A stretch of DNA of 64,000 nucleotides from Actinomycetota bacterium (GTDB lineage Bacteria > Actinomycetota > Thermoleophilia > RBG-16-64-13). This document shows positions 33,286 to 41,636 of this stretch, in pieces. A program made the position numbers and the translations under genes. The notes under the pieces were generated by a model. That model had not been told where the DNA came from. It worked only from the letters and a program-made list of their open reading frames with translations, and made no database searches. Where the stretch lies: the NCBI GenBank assembly GCA_018830645.1, contig JAHJSA010000023.1, positions 71,482 through 135,481 on the forward strand, given 5' to 3'. The number at the start of each line of letters is the position of its first letter. Positions within the stretch are counted from its first letter, which is position 1.

Positions 33286-33319
33286 ACGCCGTGAGGTATC
33301 GCACGCCGTGAGCTATCGC
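33286..33319. repeat. Two 17-bp direct repeats upstream of the O-antigen ligase gene
   Basis: acgccgtgaggtatcgc is followed at once by a copy with one change (g to c at position 11). Located between the tRNA and the ligase gene. Function unknown. Confidence 0.85.
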
Positions 33320-33372
33320 ACGCATTGTCCTCGCACCCACTGACCCGTCTCCGGCCGAGTGGAACGAGAGCC

Positions 33373-35340
33373 ATGATCATGGCTCTCGGGCTCATTCCCG
33401 CGCTGCTCTCGCTCCTGCGCGGCGGATACTTCTCCGGCACGTGGCTCACGTTGGCCGTTCTGACAGGAGCCCTCCTGCTGGTCCTGCGAGTGGGCGGAGG
33501 AGCGCGCCTGGCCGGCTTCCGCGGACAGATGCCCCTCCGAGCACAGATACCTCTCGCCCTACTTGTGGCCCTCGCTGGTTGGACGCTCGGCTCCGCACTG
33601 TGGGCTACCGACGCGGCTGCCGCGCTCTCGGAGGGAACGCGCACCATCCTCTACGTGCTCCTCGCGGCATTCGCCTTTTCCGTAGTGCGCAATCATGACG
33701 ATGCGCGCCTCTTCATGATCGTCTACTCCCTGGGCGCCGGTGCGGTGGCCCTCGCCACGGTTGCGGCTGCGGCCTTGAGCGCATCCCCCGACAATTACTT
33801 CCGCTACTTCAAGCTCAACGAACCCGTGGGCTACTACAATGCCGAAGCCACCTTCTTCCTCATGCCGGCACTTCTGGCCATCCACCTGGCGTCGAGGAGG
33901 AGCACCACTCCCATCCTCCGCCCCCTGCTGTTCTCAGCCGCAGTGGCGTCGCTACAGGTGGCGGTGCTCACTCAGAGCCGCGGCGCGTTCTGGGCCTTCC
34001 TGGCCGCATTGCTCATCTATTTCGTCATCGTCCCCGGTCGACCCCGAGCGCTGCTCTGGTGGGCGACCGCCCTCGGCTTGTTGACGATGTCGTTCGACGA
34101 GCTCAACGGGCCCCACCTAGTGCTGCGCGATTACGATCTGCAGGCCCTTCCGCCGAGTGTCCGGATCGCCGCGGCCGCGGTCGCGATAGCGTTCGTAGTC
34201 GCCCTCACGGCGGCCACGATCCTCACGGTGGCCGACCTGCGCATTCGACTCCGCTCGCGGGGCGTGCGTGCGTCACAGGGGGTCGCAGTCGCTGTGCTGG
34301 CGGCGGGGATCGTGCTGGGGATCGTTCGCTTCCCGGCGCTGCTCGACCCCGTGGACGCGGTACGCGGCGCATGGGAGCAGTTCAAGGGCACCCCGACATC
34401 CGCTTCGAACGTGCGCATCCTCGACCTGAGCGGCAACCAGCGTTACGAACTCTGGCAGGTGGCATGGCGCACCTTCGAGGACTCGCCCGCGCTGGGGATC
34501 GGGGCAGACAACTACTCGATCGCATGGAACATGAACCGCTCGTCTCCGCACGATGTACGCCAACCGCACAACCTCTATCTGAGGCTCCTTGCGGAGTTGG
34601 GGCTGCCCGGCCTACTCCTGCTGGTGGCGGCAGGGGCCGCCACTCTTGTAGCTTCACTTCGCTCACTCGCCGGGTCCACACGGAAGTACCGGGGGCCCGT
34701 CGTGGCGGGCCTTGTGGCTGCCTGCACTCAGTTCTTGGTGCACGCCGCCGGAGAATGGGTGTGGCACATACCCGCGGTGGGAAGCGGGTTCTTTCTCCTC
34801 GTCGGCACGCTGCTGGGCGTCTCGGCCGGCGAGGGCGGGCCGGCCGGGTCGGCTCCCCTTACACGTGGCCGCGAGCCCTGCGTCGCCGACCCCCCAAAGC
34901 GCCGCGGCCCCAGCCCACTCACCCTCTTGGCAGTCACGGGCACGGTCCTCGTCGCGCTGGCGGCGCCCCAATTGGTGTCTGAGCGGTTCACCGCCCGGGG
35001 AACGTCCCTCCTGACTCAAAGTGAGCCCCAACTCGCGAGACAAGCGGCCGTCTGGGCGGCACGGGCAAACCCCCTCAGCGGTAAGCCATACATGCTGGAG
35101 GCGAGAGCCTGGGCCGCCGAGAACGAGTACGCTAAGGCACAATCGGCGTTCCTCGCGGCAACCGAACGCAACCCGGCAGACTGGCACGCCTACATGATCT
35201 GGGGGGACACGGTCGCAGCCGGCGGAGGCGACCCGAGGATGCTCTACGAGACGGCTCGCGCCCTGAACCCCCGTTCCTTCGGCGTCAGGGACCGTCTGAA
35301 GGTCGAAACACCCGTGGAGCTACCCGTCGATCCCAGCTAG
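33373..35340 (+). CDS. O-antigen ligase/polymerase (Wzy/WaaL) family membrane protein with C-terminal TPR-like region
   Basis: A 655-residue protein with about twelve hydrophobic segments. The Wzy_C signature is SPALGIGADNYSI followed by RQPHNLYLRLLAELGLPGLL, with the periplasmic loop before it. After residue 550 a soluble tail with helix-turn-helix repeats (AARANPLSGKPYMLEARAWA and AFLAATERNPADWHAYM) resembles TPRs, a known fusion in this family. It would polymerise or ligate a surface glycan outside the membrane. ATG at 33373 follows GGAACGAGAG; ATG at 33379 is an alternative. Ends in TAG. First gene of the exopolysaccharide region, on the strand opposite to its neighbour. Confidence 0.85.
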   Translation: MIMALGLIPALLSLLRGGYFSGTWLTLAVLTGALLLVLRVGGGARLAGFRGQMPLRAQIPLALLVALAGWTLGSALWATDAAAALSEGTRTILYVLLAAFAFSVVRNHDDARLFMIVYSLGAGAVALATVAAAALSASPDNYFRYFKLNEPVGYYNAEATFFLMPALLAIHLASRRSTTPILRPLLFSAAVASLQVAVLTQSRGAFWAFLAALLIYFVIVPGRPRALLWWATALGLLTMSFDELNGPHLVLRDYDLQALPPSVRIAAAAVAIAFVVALTAATILTVADLRIRLRSRGVRASQGVAVAVLAAGIVLGIVRFPALLDPVDAVRGAWEQFKGTPTSASNVRILDLSGNQRYELWQVAWRTFEDSPALGIGADNYSIAWNMNRSSPHDVRQPHNLYLRLLAELGLPGLLLLVAAGAATLVASLRSLAGSTRKYRGPVVAGLVAACTQFLVHAAGEWVWHIPAVGSGFFLLVGTLLGVSAGEGGPAGSAPLTRGREPCVADPPKRRGPSPLTLLAVTGTVLVALAAPQLVSERFTARGTSLLTQSEPQLARQAAVWAARANPLSGKPYMLEARAWAAENEYAKAQSAFLAATERNPADWHAYMIWGDTVAAGGGDPRMLYETARALNPRSFGVRDRLKVETPVELPVDPS

Positions 35341-35380
35341 CGGCCGGCCGCGGGAGTTCCTACCTACCCTACCTCTCAAC

Positions 35381-35755
35381 TCAGGACTCTTCGCGCCGCC
35401 CTCGCCGGAGGAGCACTCCCAGACCCACCAGCACCACACCACCGCCGAAGATCATCAGCATCTGCGACCCCGTGAAGGGAAAGACACTGCGGTCGCTGTC
35501 GGACGCGTTGACGTAACTCTTCAGTCTGTCGAGGATGTCGGGATCACCGTACTGCGCGAGCACCGGATCCGAGAACACGGCGTCTATCTCCGCCCGGGTG
35601 TAGTCACCGTCGAGCCTGCCATCAGCGGCATAGTCGTCGTAGATCTCCTGGGGCGTAGCCGCGAGGGCGGTGCCCGCCATCATGAAGGCCAACAAGAACA
35701 CGAGAACCAAGCCGAGCCCCAGCTCTTTCGACCCGATCTTCTTGACACGTCCCAT
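35381..35755 (-). CDS. Small secreted protein with FPFTG sortase-type sorting signal
   Basis: A 124-residue protein with a signal peptide (cleavage expected near ALA-A, residue 32), a short acidic mature region with EIYDDYAADGRLDGDYT, and a C-terminal cell-wall sorting signal: FPFTG at about residues 92-96, a hydrophobic helix and the tail LLRRGRREES. FPFTG is a variant of LPXTG seen with actinobacterial sortases. The mature part is only about 60 residues and has no recognised domain. The second of two adjacent ATGs (35755) is best spaced from AGGGAGG. Convergent with the ligase gene. A sortase gene is not in the window. Confidence 0.8.
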   Translation of the reverse strand: MGRVKKIGSKELGLGLVLVFLLAFMMAGTALAATPQEIYDDYAADGRLDGDYTRAEIDAVFSDPVLAQYGDPDILDRLKSYVNASDSDRSVFPFTGSQMLMIFGGGVVLVGLGVLLRRGRREES

Positions 35756-35894
35756 CATCAACCTCCCTGAATGAACAACCACAAAGGATGCCGTATGTCG
35801 AACAGCACCCACCTCTTACTCCACTATCCTACAACTTCCTCTGTACGAGAGGATAGCTCTGTGTACGATCATACCCAAGTGCCGCGGCAGTCAA

Positions 35895-37091
35895 TCAAGG
35901 TCGCCTCGGGGTGAGCATCGCACGGACCGGGCGAGCAAGTACCTGACGATACAAAGTGATCAGCTCGGCCGCGTTCGCTTGAAGCGAATACCCAGCCAGC
36001 ACGATCTCCCGGTTGTGTGCCCCCATGCTCCTGGCCCTCTCGACATCTCCGAGCATCCCGGCCACACCGTCGGCGAAAGCCACGGGATCCCGCGGCGGCA
36101 CCAGAACCCCACCCGCGCCGCCACCCAGAAGCTCCCCCACCGACCCGACGTCCGTCGAGACCACCGGCAGACCGCACGCCATCGCCTCCAGAAGCGCCAA
36201 CGGCAGACCCTCCCACGCGGAGGGCAATACGAGCGCATCGAGCGATCTCATCGCGTCGGGCATGTCGGCGGTTTCTCCCACGAACTTCACCGACCCCCGC
36301 ACCTCCCGAGTCGAGGCCTCCGCCTCCAACTGGGCGCGCAGGGACCCGTCACCGATCACCACGAACCCCACATCGACCTTCCGGGACTCCAAGATGGCGG
36401 CGGCCGCAAGCAGGTTCGATACGTCCTTCTGGGGCTCGAGACGACCCACGAAGCCGAACACCGGCCGTTCGTCGGCGAACCCCCACCGCCGCCACGGCGG
36501 CACGCGATCCATAGAAGCCGGATGGAAATGGTCCGCATCGACTCCGTTCGGTATCACGCGCACCTTCCGCGGCGACACGACCCCGGACCGTGTCATGACG
36601 ACCGCGATCTGCCGGCCGATGCACACATCCGCCGACGTGAGCGAGTCGGTGGCCCTCAGGGCCTCGTACTCCCAGCGATGCTCGAAACGCTCGTTATGGA
36701 TGGACGAGATCTCGGCTCTTGTCCATGGCGTCAACGCAGCAAGCCGCCCCAACAGGTTGGCATGTACCAGGTGCGAGTGCACCACGTCCGCTCGAAAGGC
36801 CCGGAGGTGTCGGCTAAGAGCGAGCAGGCCCCGCGGATCGTACTTCATGGCCATATCGCACGAGCCGACGCTGTATCCGGCTTCTCGCATCCTCCTGCCG
36901 ACCGGGCCCAACGGGCGCAGGCTCACCGCGAACGGCTCGACCCACGGGGTGAGGTGAGGCATCAAACGCTCGAGCAGGATCTCGGCTCCCCCTGTATCCA
37001 GGGAGGTGATCAGGAACAGCACCCGCATCCTCCCTCCAGAGGGAGCGGGGGCGGGCGTGGCTGTTCGCGGCACTACGTGATCCGAAGTCAC
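35895..37091 (-). CDS. Glycosyltransferase family 4 (GT-B fold)
   Basis: A retaining glycosyltransferase of 398 residues: N-terminal donor-independent motif ITSLDTGGAEILLERL, VVHSHLVHANLLGR, VRVIPNGVD, and the C-terminal nucleotide-sugar motif LVLPSAWEGLPLALLEAMACGLPVV in parts (PSAWEGLPLALLEAMA), with the E-x7-E pattern. Start set at GTG 37091, which has GGAG six bases upstream; ATG 37028 (MRVLFLITS) with GGAGGGAGG adjacent is a good alternative. Adds a sugar to the lipid-linked exopolysaccharide repeat unit; sugar unknown. Confidence 0.88.
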   Translation of the reverse strand: MTSDHVVPRTATPAPAPSGGRMRVLFLITSLDTGGAEILLERLMPHLTPWVEPFAVSLRPLGPVGRRMREAGYSVGSCDMAMKYDPRGLLALSRHLRAFRADVVHSHLVHANLLGRLAALTPWTRAEISSIHNERFEHRWEYEALRATDSLTSADVCIGRQIAVVMTRSGVVSPRKVRVIPNGVDADHFHPASMDRVPPWRRWGFADERPVFGFVGRLEPQKDVSNLLAAAAILESRKVDVGFVVIGDGSLRAQLEAEASTREVRGSVKFVGETADMPDAMRSLDALVLPSAWEGLPLALLEAMACGLPVVSTDVGSVGELLGGGAGGVLVPPRDPVAFADGVAGMLGDVERARSMGAHNREIVLAGYSLQANAAELITLYRQVLARPVRAMLTPRRP

Positions 37092-37175
37092 ATCGATCTC
37101 CCAACGGAATAGGAAGCGGGGCTCCTGCAACGGAACCCCGCGTTCGAGTCGAGCAGTCCCAGTGCGTCTGGAATC

Positions 37176-38981
37176 TTACTGCAGGTAGAGCACCCCGGTC
37201 GAGAACACCGACGTCATCCCCCCGCTGTTCTCGTATCTGATGCCGGAGATGGCGGTCTTGGTCTTCCGCTGGCCATCCGCGAGTGTGCGCACTGTCACGG
37301 CCGTACCGGCGACGTTCCCCACCGTGTCGTATGCGATCGCGACGAGCCTGTGCTCACCCATCTTCTCGGTGCGCGCGTCCCACACGAAAGCGTAGGGGGC
37401 GGTCCTGTCGGTTCCCAACATGCGGCCGTTGGCAATGAGTTCCACCTTCAGGATCCCGGCCGGGGCCGTAGCCCTCACTTCGACGGGGATCCGCCCGCGA
37501 ACCACAGCGCCGTCCGTGGGCTTGAGAAACACGATAGCCGGCAGCCCGTCGGCCGGCGCAGTCCTAGTCGGCGCGGTGGTCGTGGTCGTGGGCGCTACGG
37601 TAGTCGTGGTTTTCGGCACCGTCGTGGTGGTGGTCGGCGCCGCGATCGTGGTGGTGGTCGGGGCGACGGCCGTCGTTGTCGTGGTCGGCGCGACGGTGGT
37701 CGTGGTTTTCGGCACCGTCGTAGTGGTGGTCGGCGCCGCGGTGGTCGTGGTGGTGGCGGGCGCCGCAATCTTGATCAGGATGGACGCGGTGTTCGGAGCC
37801 AGTGTCACCGAAGTGAGAGCAACGCCCAGGTTGTCGGTGACACCACTCACCGGCACTGTGCGCGTAGTGCTCTTGGATGGGTTGACGAGCACGAGGGCTC
37901 GGGCGAAGTCGCGTACATACACTCCGTCCGGACGCAGTGAATACTTGCCGAGAGGCGCCCCGAGATCCCGCGCCCACTCGTTCGACCAGGCGGGCGTGCC
38001 GTACCCGGCATTCGAGCCCGACTCATGGTGGTACAAGGAGACTCCGCCGGCCGCCAGCAGGTACGTCGCGTATGCGTAGGTCTCGGAGCGGGTGTCACCC
38101 ACCGCGGCGTGGCTCACGAAGAAGGAGATCTTGCCCAGACGCTCGGAGGCTTCGACTTCGAGGAGTTGGTTGCGCCACCAGTCCTCCGCCGACTTGAAGT
38201 GGGCGTTCGGATCTGTCCCGGAGTGTACGAACTGCTCGTCCATCAGTCCGTCGGAGATAGAGAGCCAGTCCTCCCAGAGGGTGTCGTACCACAGATGGTC
38301 GACGACGTTGCCCACCAGGAGGAGGTTGTTGCCGCCGGCCTTCGTCTTGCCGTAGGCATGCTGGAGGAAGCCGCGCACCGCCGCGCGCAGCGAGGTGCTG
38401 TCGGGGTAGCGGGCGAGTGAGCGGTCGAGTTCTCCGTACTTGCGCGTGTAAAGGTCATCAGCGAAGATCCCGTCGAAGCCGAGGGCCTTGGCACGTTCGA
38501 TGGACCGTGCGGTCCAGTATTCTCTCCATCCTTGGTTACCCCAGTCCATGGCGTAGAAGTCCGTCCCGGGGTAGTACTGGAAGACGACCCGGTTGCCCGC
38601 CGCGTCCTTCAGGAACCAATCGGGATGGTTGAGGTCGATGTTCTCCCCAGTGCGGAACCCGCCGACGGTGGAAGCATTGTCGTCGGAACGAAGGAAGAAG
38701 GAGTTCTTGTAGAGGAGCACCTTGACGGAGGGGTTCGCGGCCTTGAGGGCCGGGATCTGACCTGCGTTCCACTCGTTCAGCACCACGACCGAGTAGCGCG
38801 AGGCCGCCTGATTCAGATCGCCCAACTGGAAGAGACCTACGATCCGCTGGGGATTGACGTTCGCGGCCGCAGCCACACCCGCGAAGACCGTGAGTACGAG
38901 GCTCGCCGCTACCAGCACCGACCCTAACAACGTGCCGAGCCGTAGATTCCCCGGGCCCCGCACCTCCCTCGCCACCAACAT
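37176..38981 (-). CDS. Secreted glycoside-hydrolase-like protein (GHL15-type) with Thr/Pro linker and Ig-like domain
   Basis: A 601-residue exported protein. Signal peptide to about residue 40. Residues 45-330 resemble the putative glycosyl-hydrolase family (TIM barrel; DFYAMDWGNQGWREYW, FDGIFADDL with likely catalytic acids, VSHAAVGDT). Residues about 405-475 are a repetitive TTTT-AP linker, then an Ig-like domain (FLKPTDGAVVRGRIPVEV, YDTVGNVAGTAVTV). Probably cuts or modifies the cell's own surface polysaccharide. A c-di-GMP-I riboswitch precedes it. ATG at 38981; AAGGAGAGG lies ten bases upstream, just after the riboswitch. The only gene in the window ending in TAA. Confidence 0.85.
   Translation of the reverse strand: MLVAREVRGPGNLRLGTLLGSVLVAASLVLTVFAGVAAAANVNPQRIVGLFQLGDLNQAASRYSVVVLNEWNAGQIPALKAANPSVKVLLYKNSFFLRSDDNASTVGGFRTGENIDLNHPDWFLKDAAGNRVVFQYYPGTDFYAMDWGNQGWREYWTARSIERAKALGFDGIFADDLYTRKYGELDRSLARYPDSTSLRAAVRGFLQHAYGKTKAGGNNLLLVGNVVDHLWYDTLWEDWLSISDGLMDEQFVHSGTDPNAHFKSAEDWWRNQLLEVEASERLGKISFFVSHAAVGDTRSETYAYATYLLAAGGVSLYHHESGSNAGYGTPAWSNEWARDLGAPLGKYSLRPDGVYVRDFARALVLVNPSKSTTRTVPVSGVTDNLGVALTSVTLAPNTASILIKIAAPATTTTTAAPTTTTTVPKTTTTVAPTTTTTAVAPTTTTIAAPTTTTTVPKTTTTVAPTTTTTAPTRTAPADGLPAIVFLKPTDGAVVRGRIPVEVRATAPAGILKVELIANGRMLGTDRTAPYAFVWDARTEKMGEHRLVAIAYDTVGNVAGTAVTVRTLADGQRKTKTAISGIRYENSGGMTSVFSTGVLYLQ
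37560..37772. repeat. Low-complexity Thr/Pro-coding repeat in the secreted hydrolase gene
   Basis: Imperfect repeats of motifs such as gtggtcggcgc and ggttttcggcaccgtcgt encode APTTTTTVPKTTTTVAP-type segments. It serves as an extracellular linker between catalytic and Ig-like domains and is prone to length change. Confidence 0.85.
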
Positions 38982-39000
38982 CTCCCAAGCACCTCTCCTT

Positions 39001-39078
39001 CGGCAGTCCGGCCACCTGATTCACTCAGGTCCGTGACTTTGCGCCCCCACCTCACGATGGGTTTGCCTTTGTCGGGAT
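39001..39078 (-). promoter_or_regulatory. Cyclic di-GMP-I (GEMM-I) riboswitch
   Basis: The minus strand carries the conserved GEMM-I elements in order: AAAGGCAAACC, a hairpin CCCATC-GTGA-GGTGGG closed by a GNRA tetraloop, GGCGCAAAG, CACGGACC, a second hairpin ACCTGA/TCAGGT, and GGCCGGACTGCCG. The GNRA loop would dock on the receptor formed by the second stem, as in the Vibrio Vc2 RNA. The 3' edge lies 20 bases from the ATG of the secreted hydrolase gene, next to its AAGGAGAGG ribosome site, so control of translation start is likely; no terminator with a U-run is visible. It links surface polysaccharide turnover to c-di-GMP. Confidence 0.94.
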
Positions 39079-39100
39079 AGGCCGGCGATGCCGGACCTAC
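39079..39100 (-). other. Hairpin just upstream of the riboswitch
   Basis: TAGG-CCGGC-gat-GCCGG-a-CCTA forms a 9-bp stem with one bulged base. It is directly 5' of the GEMM aptamer in the same leader or marks the end of the preceding transcript. No U-run follows. Confidence 0.5.
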
Positions 39101-39244
39101 GCTCTCATCCCACTAGAACGGCTATCGACAGAAAGGGGAACAGACTTTACAGATAGTAGAAGATATATGTGGAGCCCACGGCGGAGGAAGAGGGGGACCC
39201 TGCGCTGACGAACCCCACGAGCGACCGCTTCGTGTAGGTACTAT

Positions 39245-40402
39245 TCAGCTGCTCGAGCGGGCGACGCGCGCGAACGAGCGGGCGACCTCAAGGAGGTCGT
39301 AGCGCCCCAAAGGCGAGACATCGACCAGACGCGAGGACTGAGGCTCCCTGTCTGGTGCGACCGACTCATCTAGAGCGGCGCCGTCCAGAGCGGTGGCCTC
39401 CAGAGGGCCGGCGGAGCGACGACTGAGCGCCGAGGTCAACACCCGCTTCAGCCCGTCGTCTCCGCTCGCGGCCACGATCTCGATCCCCGGTACGCCCGCG
39501 AGCGCGTCCGCGAGTCCGTACCCTCCGTCGACGGCGATCACCCGGGTGCCGAGGTAGGCGGCCTCGAGGGCCACGGTCGGCAGCCCTTCGAACTCCGAGG
39601 CGATCACGAGCGCCTCCGCATGACCCATCCATCGGTACGGGTTGGCGTCGTAGCCAGGAAGCCGCACCCTATGTGCACATCCTGCGTCTCGAGCGGCCCC
39701 GATGAGCGCTCCGCGCTGACTCCCCTCCCCGAGGATCACCAGAGTCGAATCCGGGGCGTCGGTGACTCGAGAGAAGGCCCTCACCAGAGCATCGTAGCCC
39801 TTCTCCAGCTCCAGACTGCCGACGGCGAGAATGAACGGCCGAGGGGCTCCTACGAGCGGCTCTGATGCCAGCGAACGCACTCGATCGAGGTCGATCGGAT
39901 TGGGGACCACAGCTATCGCTCTCTCATCCAGGCGCAGCGCCCTGCTGAGGTCGAAAGCCACTGAGTGGCTCACCGCCACCACCTTGCTCGCCCTCCGGTA
40001 GCAGGGTGCCGCCGCCAGCGCCATGACGCGGCCGTAGAGACCCGGTTGCCTCCTCGAGTACACCGTGTGCTCGACGAGCAGAAGTGCGCCAGGATGGCCG
40101 GCGAGAGCCGCTGCCGCTACCGACACGATGTTGGCGTGAGTGAGATGCGAAACGAGAATGAGCGGCCGACGTTTTCGCAGGCGAGAGGCCAGGGGCAGCA
40201 GCGAGGGGAGCATCCCGTGCCCGGACAGCTCGTGGAGTACCACATCGGAAGACACCTCGTCCTCGAGCGCCCCCGTCACGTGCCCTACCGCGAGTTCGAC
40301 CGTGTACCCGAGCTCGGCGAGGCCGCGCGCCATAAGGACGGCGGAACGCTCCGCACCGCGTCCGCGGAGATCGGGAAGGACGATCATGTAGTCGAGACTC
40401 AT
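39245..40402 (-). CDS. Glycosyltransferase family 4 (GT-B fold)
   Basis: A 385-residue GT-B enzyme: LPDLRGRGAERSAVLMARGL at the N-terminus, VSHLTHANIVS, AVVPNPIDLDRV, FILAVGSLELEKGYDALVRA, and the C-terminal IASEFEGLPTVALEAAYLGT with the conserved E-x7-E. ATG at 40402. It is divergent from the next glycosyltransferase gene with only 76 bp between starts. Acceptor and sugar unknown. The 263-bp gap downstream contains the riboswitch and no gene. Confidence 0.88.
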   Translation of the reverse strand: MSLDYMIVLPDLRGRGAERSAVLMARGLAELGYTVELAVGHVTGALEDEVSSDVVLHELSGHGMLPSLLPLASRLRKRRPLILVSHLTHANIVSVAAAALAGHPGALLLVEHTVYSRRQPGLYGRVMALAAAPCYRRASKVVAVSHSVAFDLSRALRLDERAIAVVPNPIDLDRVRSLASEPLVGAPRPFILAVGSLELEKGYDALVRAFSRVTDAPDSTLVILGEGSQRGALIGAARDAGCAHRVRLPGYDANPYRWMGHAEALVIASEFEGLPTVALEAAYLGTRVIAVDGGYGLADALAGVPGIEIVAASGDDGLKRVLTSALSRRSAGPLEATALDGAALDESVAPDREPQSSRLVDVSPLGRYDLLEVARSFARVARSSS

Positions 40403-40478
40403 CTCGGCACCCCTACCGGACTGATCAAGCCGGACACGCCACTACCGGTCGCACCGTCACCCGTGCTAGGGTCTCATC

Positions 40479-41636
40479 GTGACACCCCTGCCCTCCAGTC
40501 TCAAGGTCCTCGAGGTGGTGCAGCCCGAATCGGGGGGCGCTGCGATCCACGTTGCGTATCTGTGCGCCCACCTCTCCCGTCGCGGGCACGATGTCACCGT
40601 TGTCGGACCACCCACCTCGATCCTCGCCTCGCCTGATGTGAGTGACTACCGGTACCACGCGCTTCCGAACCTTGTCCGAGAGCCTGATCCCGTGGAAGAT
40701 CTCCTCGCGCTGAAAGACATGATCGGATTGCTGCGCTCGTCCGATTGGGACGTGGTGCACTTCCACAGCTCGAAGGCGGGGTTCCTCGGAAGGATCGCAG
40801 CCGTTGTCAGTCGCACCAAAGCGGCCGTGGTATACACGCCCCATTGCTTCGCATTCCTGGCGAACATGGGCTCCGCCCCCACCGTAGCCTACCGGGTGCT
40901 GGAGCGGTTCGCGGGGCGCGTCGGCGACACCATACTGGTGAGCCGATGGGAGTATCTGGGCGGATGGGAGGCGTCTGTGCTCCGAGCGCGACGGGCCTGG
41001 ATAGTCCCGAACGGCATCGCCATGGACGGCGCCTTGGCGGAGGCCCGTGCCCAGTTATCCGACCGCCGCGACGGTGCGTCGCGTCGCCTCGAAGCTCCGA
41101 CGATCGGAACGGTCACGCGCCTTCAACGCGCGAAGGGAGTCGATGTCTTCCTCGAGATGGCAGCCAAGATCCGAGAACGAGTCCACGACGCGCGGTTCGT
41201 GATCGTTGGAGACGGCCCGGACGAGGACGTGCTGCAGTCCCAGGCCGAGAGGCTGGGCCTCGCGGATTCCTGCAAGTTCGTGGGCCATTCAAACGACGTC
41301 GCCGGCCATCTCGCCCGGTTCGACGTGTTCGTGCTGAGTTCACGATATGAATCACATCCGCTCGCCCTGCTCGAGGCGATGGCGGCACGACTGCCGGTGG
41401 TGGCCACCGCCGTGGGGGGCGTGCCTGAGATCGTCAGAAACGGTATCGACGGAGTGCTCGTGCCTCCGAACGATCCCGCCGCGGCGGCGCATGCCGTGCA
41501 GCGTCTGCTGAACGACTGGGAGAGAGCTTCACGACTCGCGGCCTCCGGCAGAAGACGCTACGAACGTGCGTTCACGCCGGGACCCTCGGCGCGGGATACC
41601 GAGCACCTCTACCTTAGGCTGGTCGCTCGACCCTAG
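40479..41636 (+). CDS. Glycosyltransferase family 4 (GT-B fold)
   Basis: A 385-residue GT-B enzyme: VVQPESGGAAIHVAYLCAHL, VHFHSSKAGFLGR, AWIVPNGIAMD, TVTRLQRAKGVDVFLEMAAK and LSSRYESHPLALLEAMAARLP. The motif set resembles WcaL/PelF-like exopolysaccharide transferases. Start GTG at 40479 with AGGG upstream. Its TAG overlaps the TAG of the convergent gene: the shared CTAG at 41633-41636 serves both. Confidence 0.88.
   Translation: MTPLPSSLKVLEVVQPESGGAAIHVAYLCAHLSRRGHDVTVVGPPTSILASPDVSDYRYHALPNLVREPDPVEDLLALKDMIGLLRSSDWDVVHFHSSKAGFLGRIAAVVSRTKAAVVYTPHCFAFLANMGSAPTVAYRVLERFAGRVGDTILVSRWEYLGGWEASVLRARRAWIVPNGIAMDGALAEARAQLSDRRDGASRRLEAPTIGTVTRLQRAKGVDVFLEMAAKIRERVHDARFVIVGDGPDEDVLQSQAERLGLADSCKFVGHSNDVAGHLARFDVFVLSSRYESHPLALLEAMAARLPVVATAVGGVPEIVRNGIDGVLVPPNDPAAAAHAVQRLLNDWERASRLAASGRRRYERAFTPGPSARDTEHLYLRLVARP

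Noticed and set aside
35340-35351. 12-bp palindrome gcggccggccgc after the O-antigen ligase stop
   Set aside because: It is self-complementary without a loop and has no T-run, so it is not a credible terminator; likely a GC-rich coincidence.
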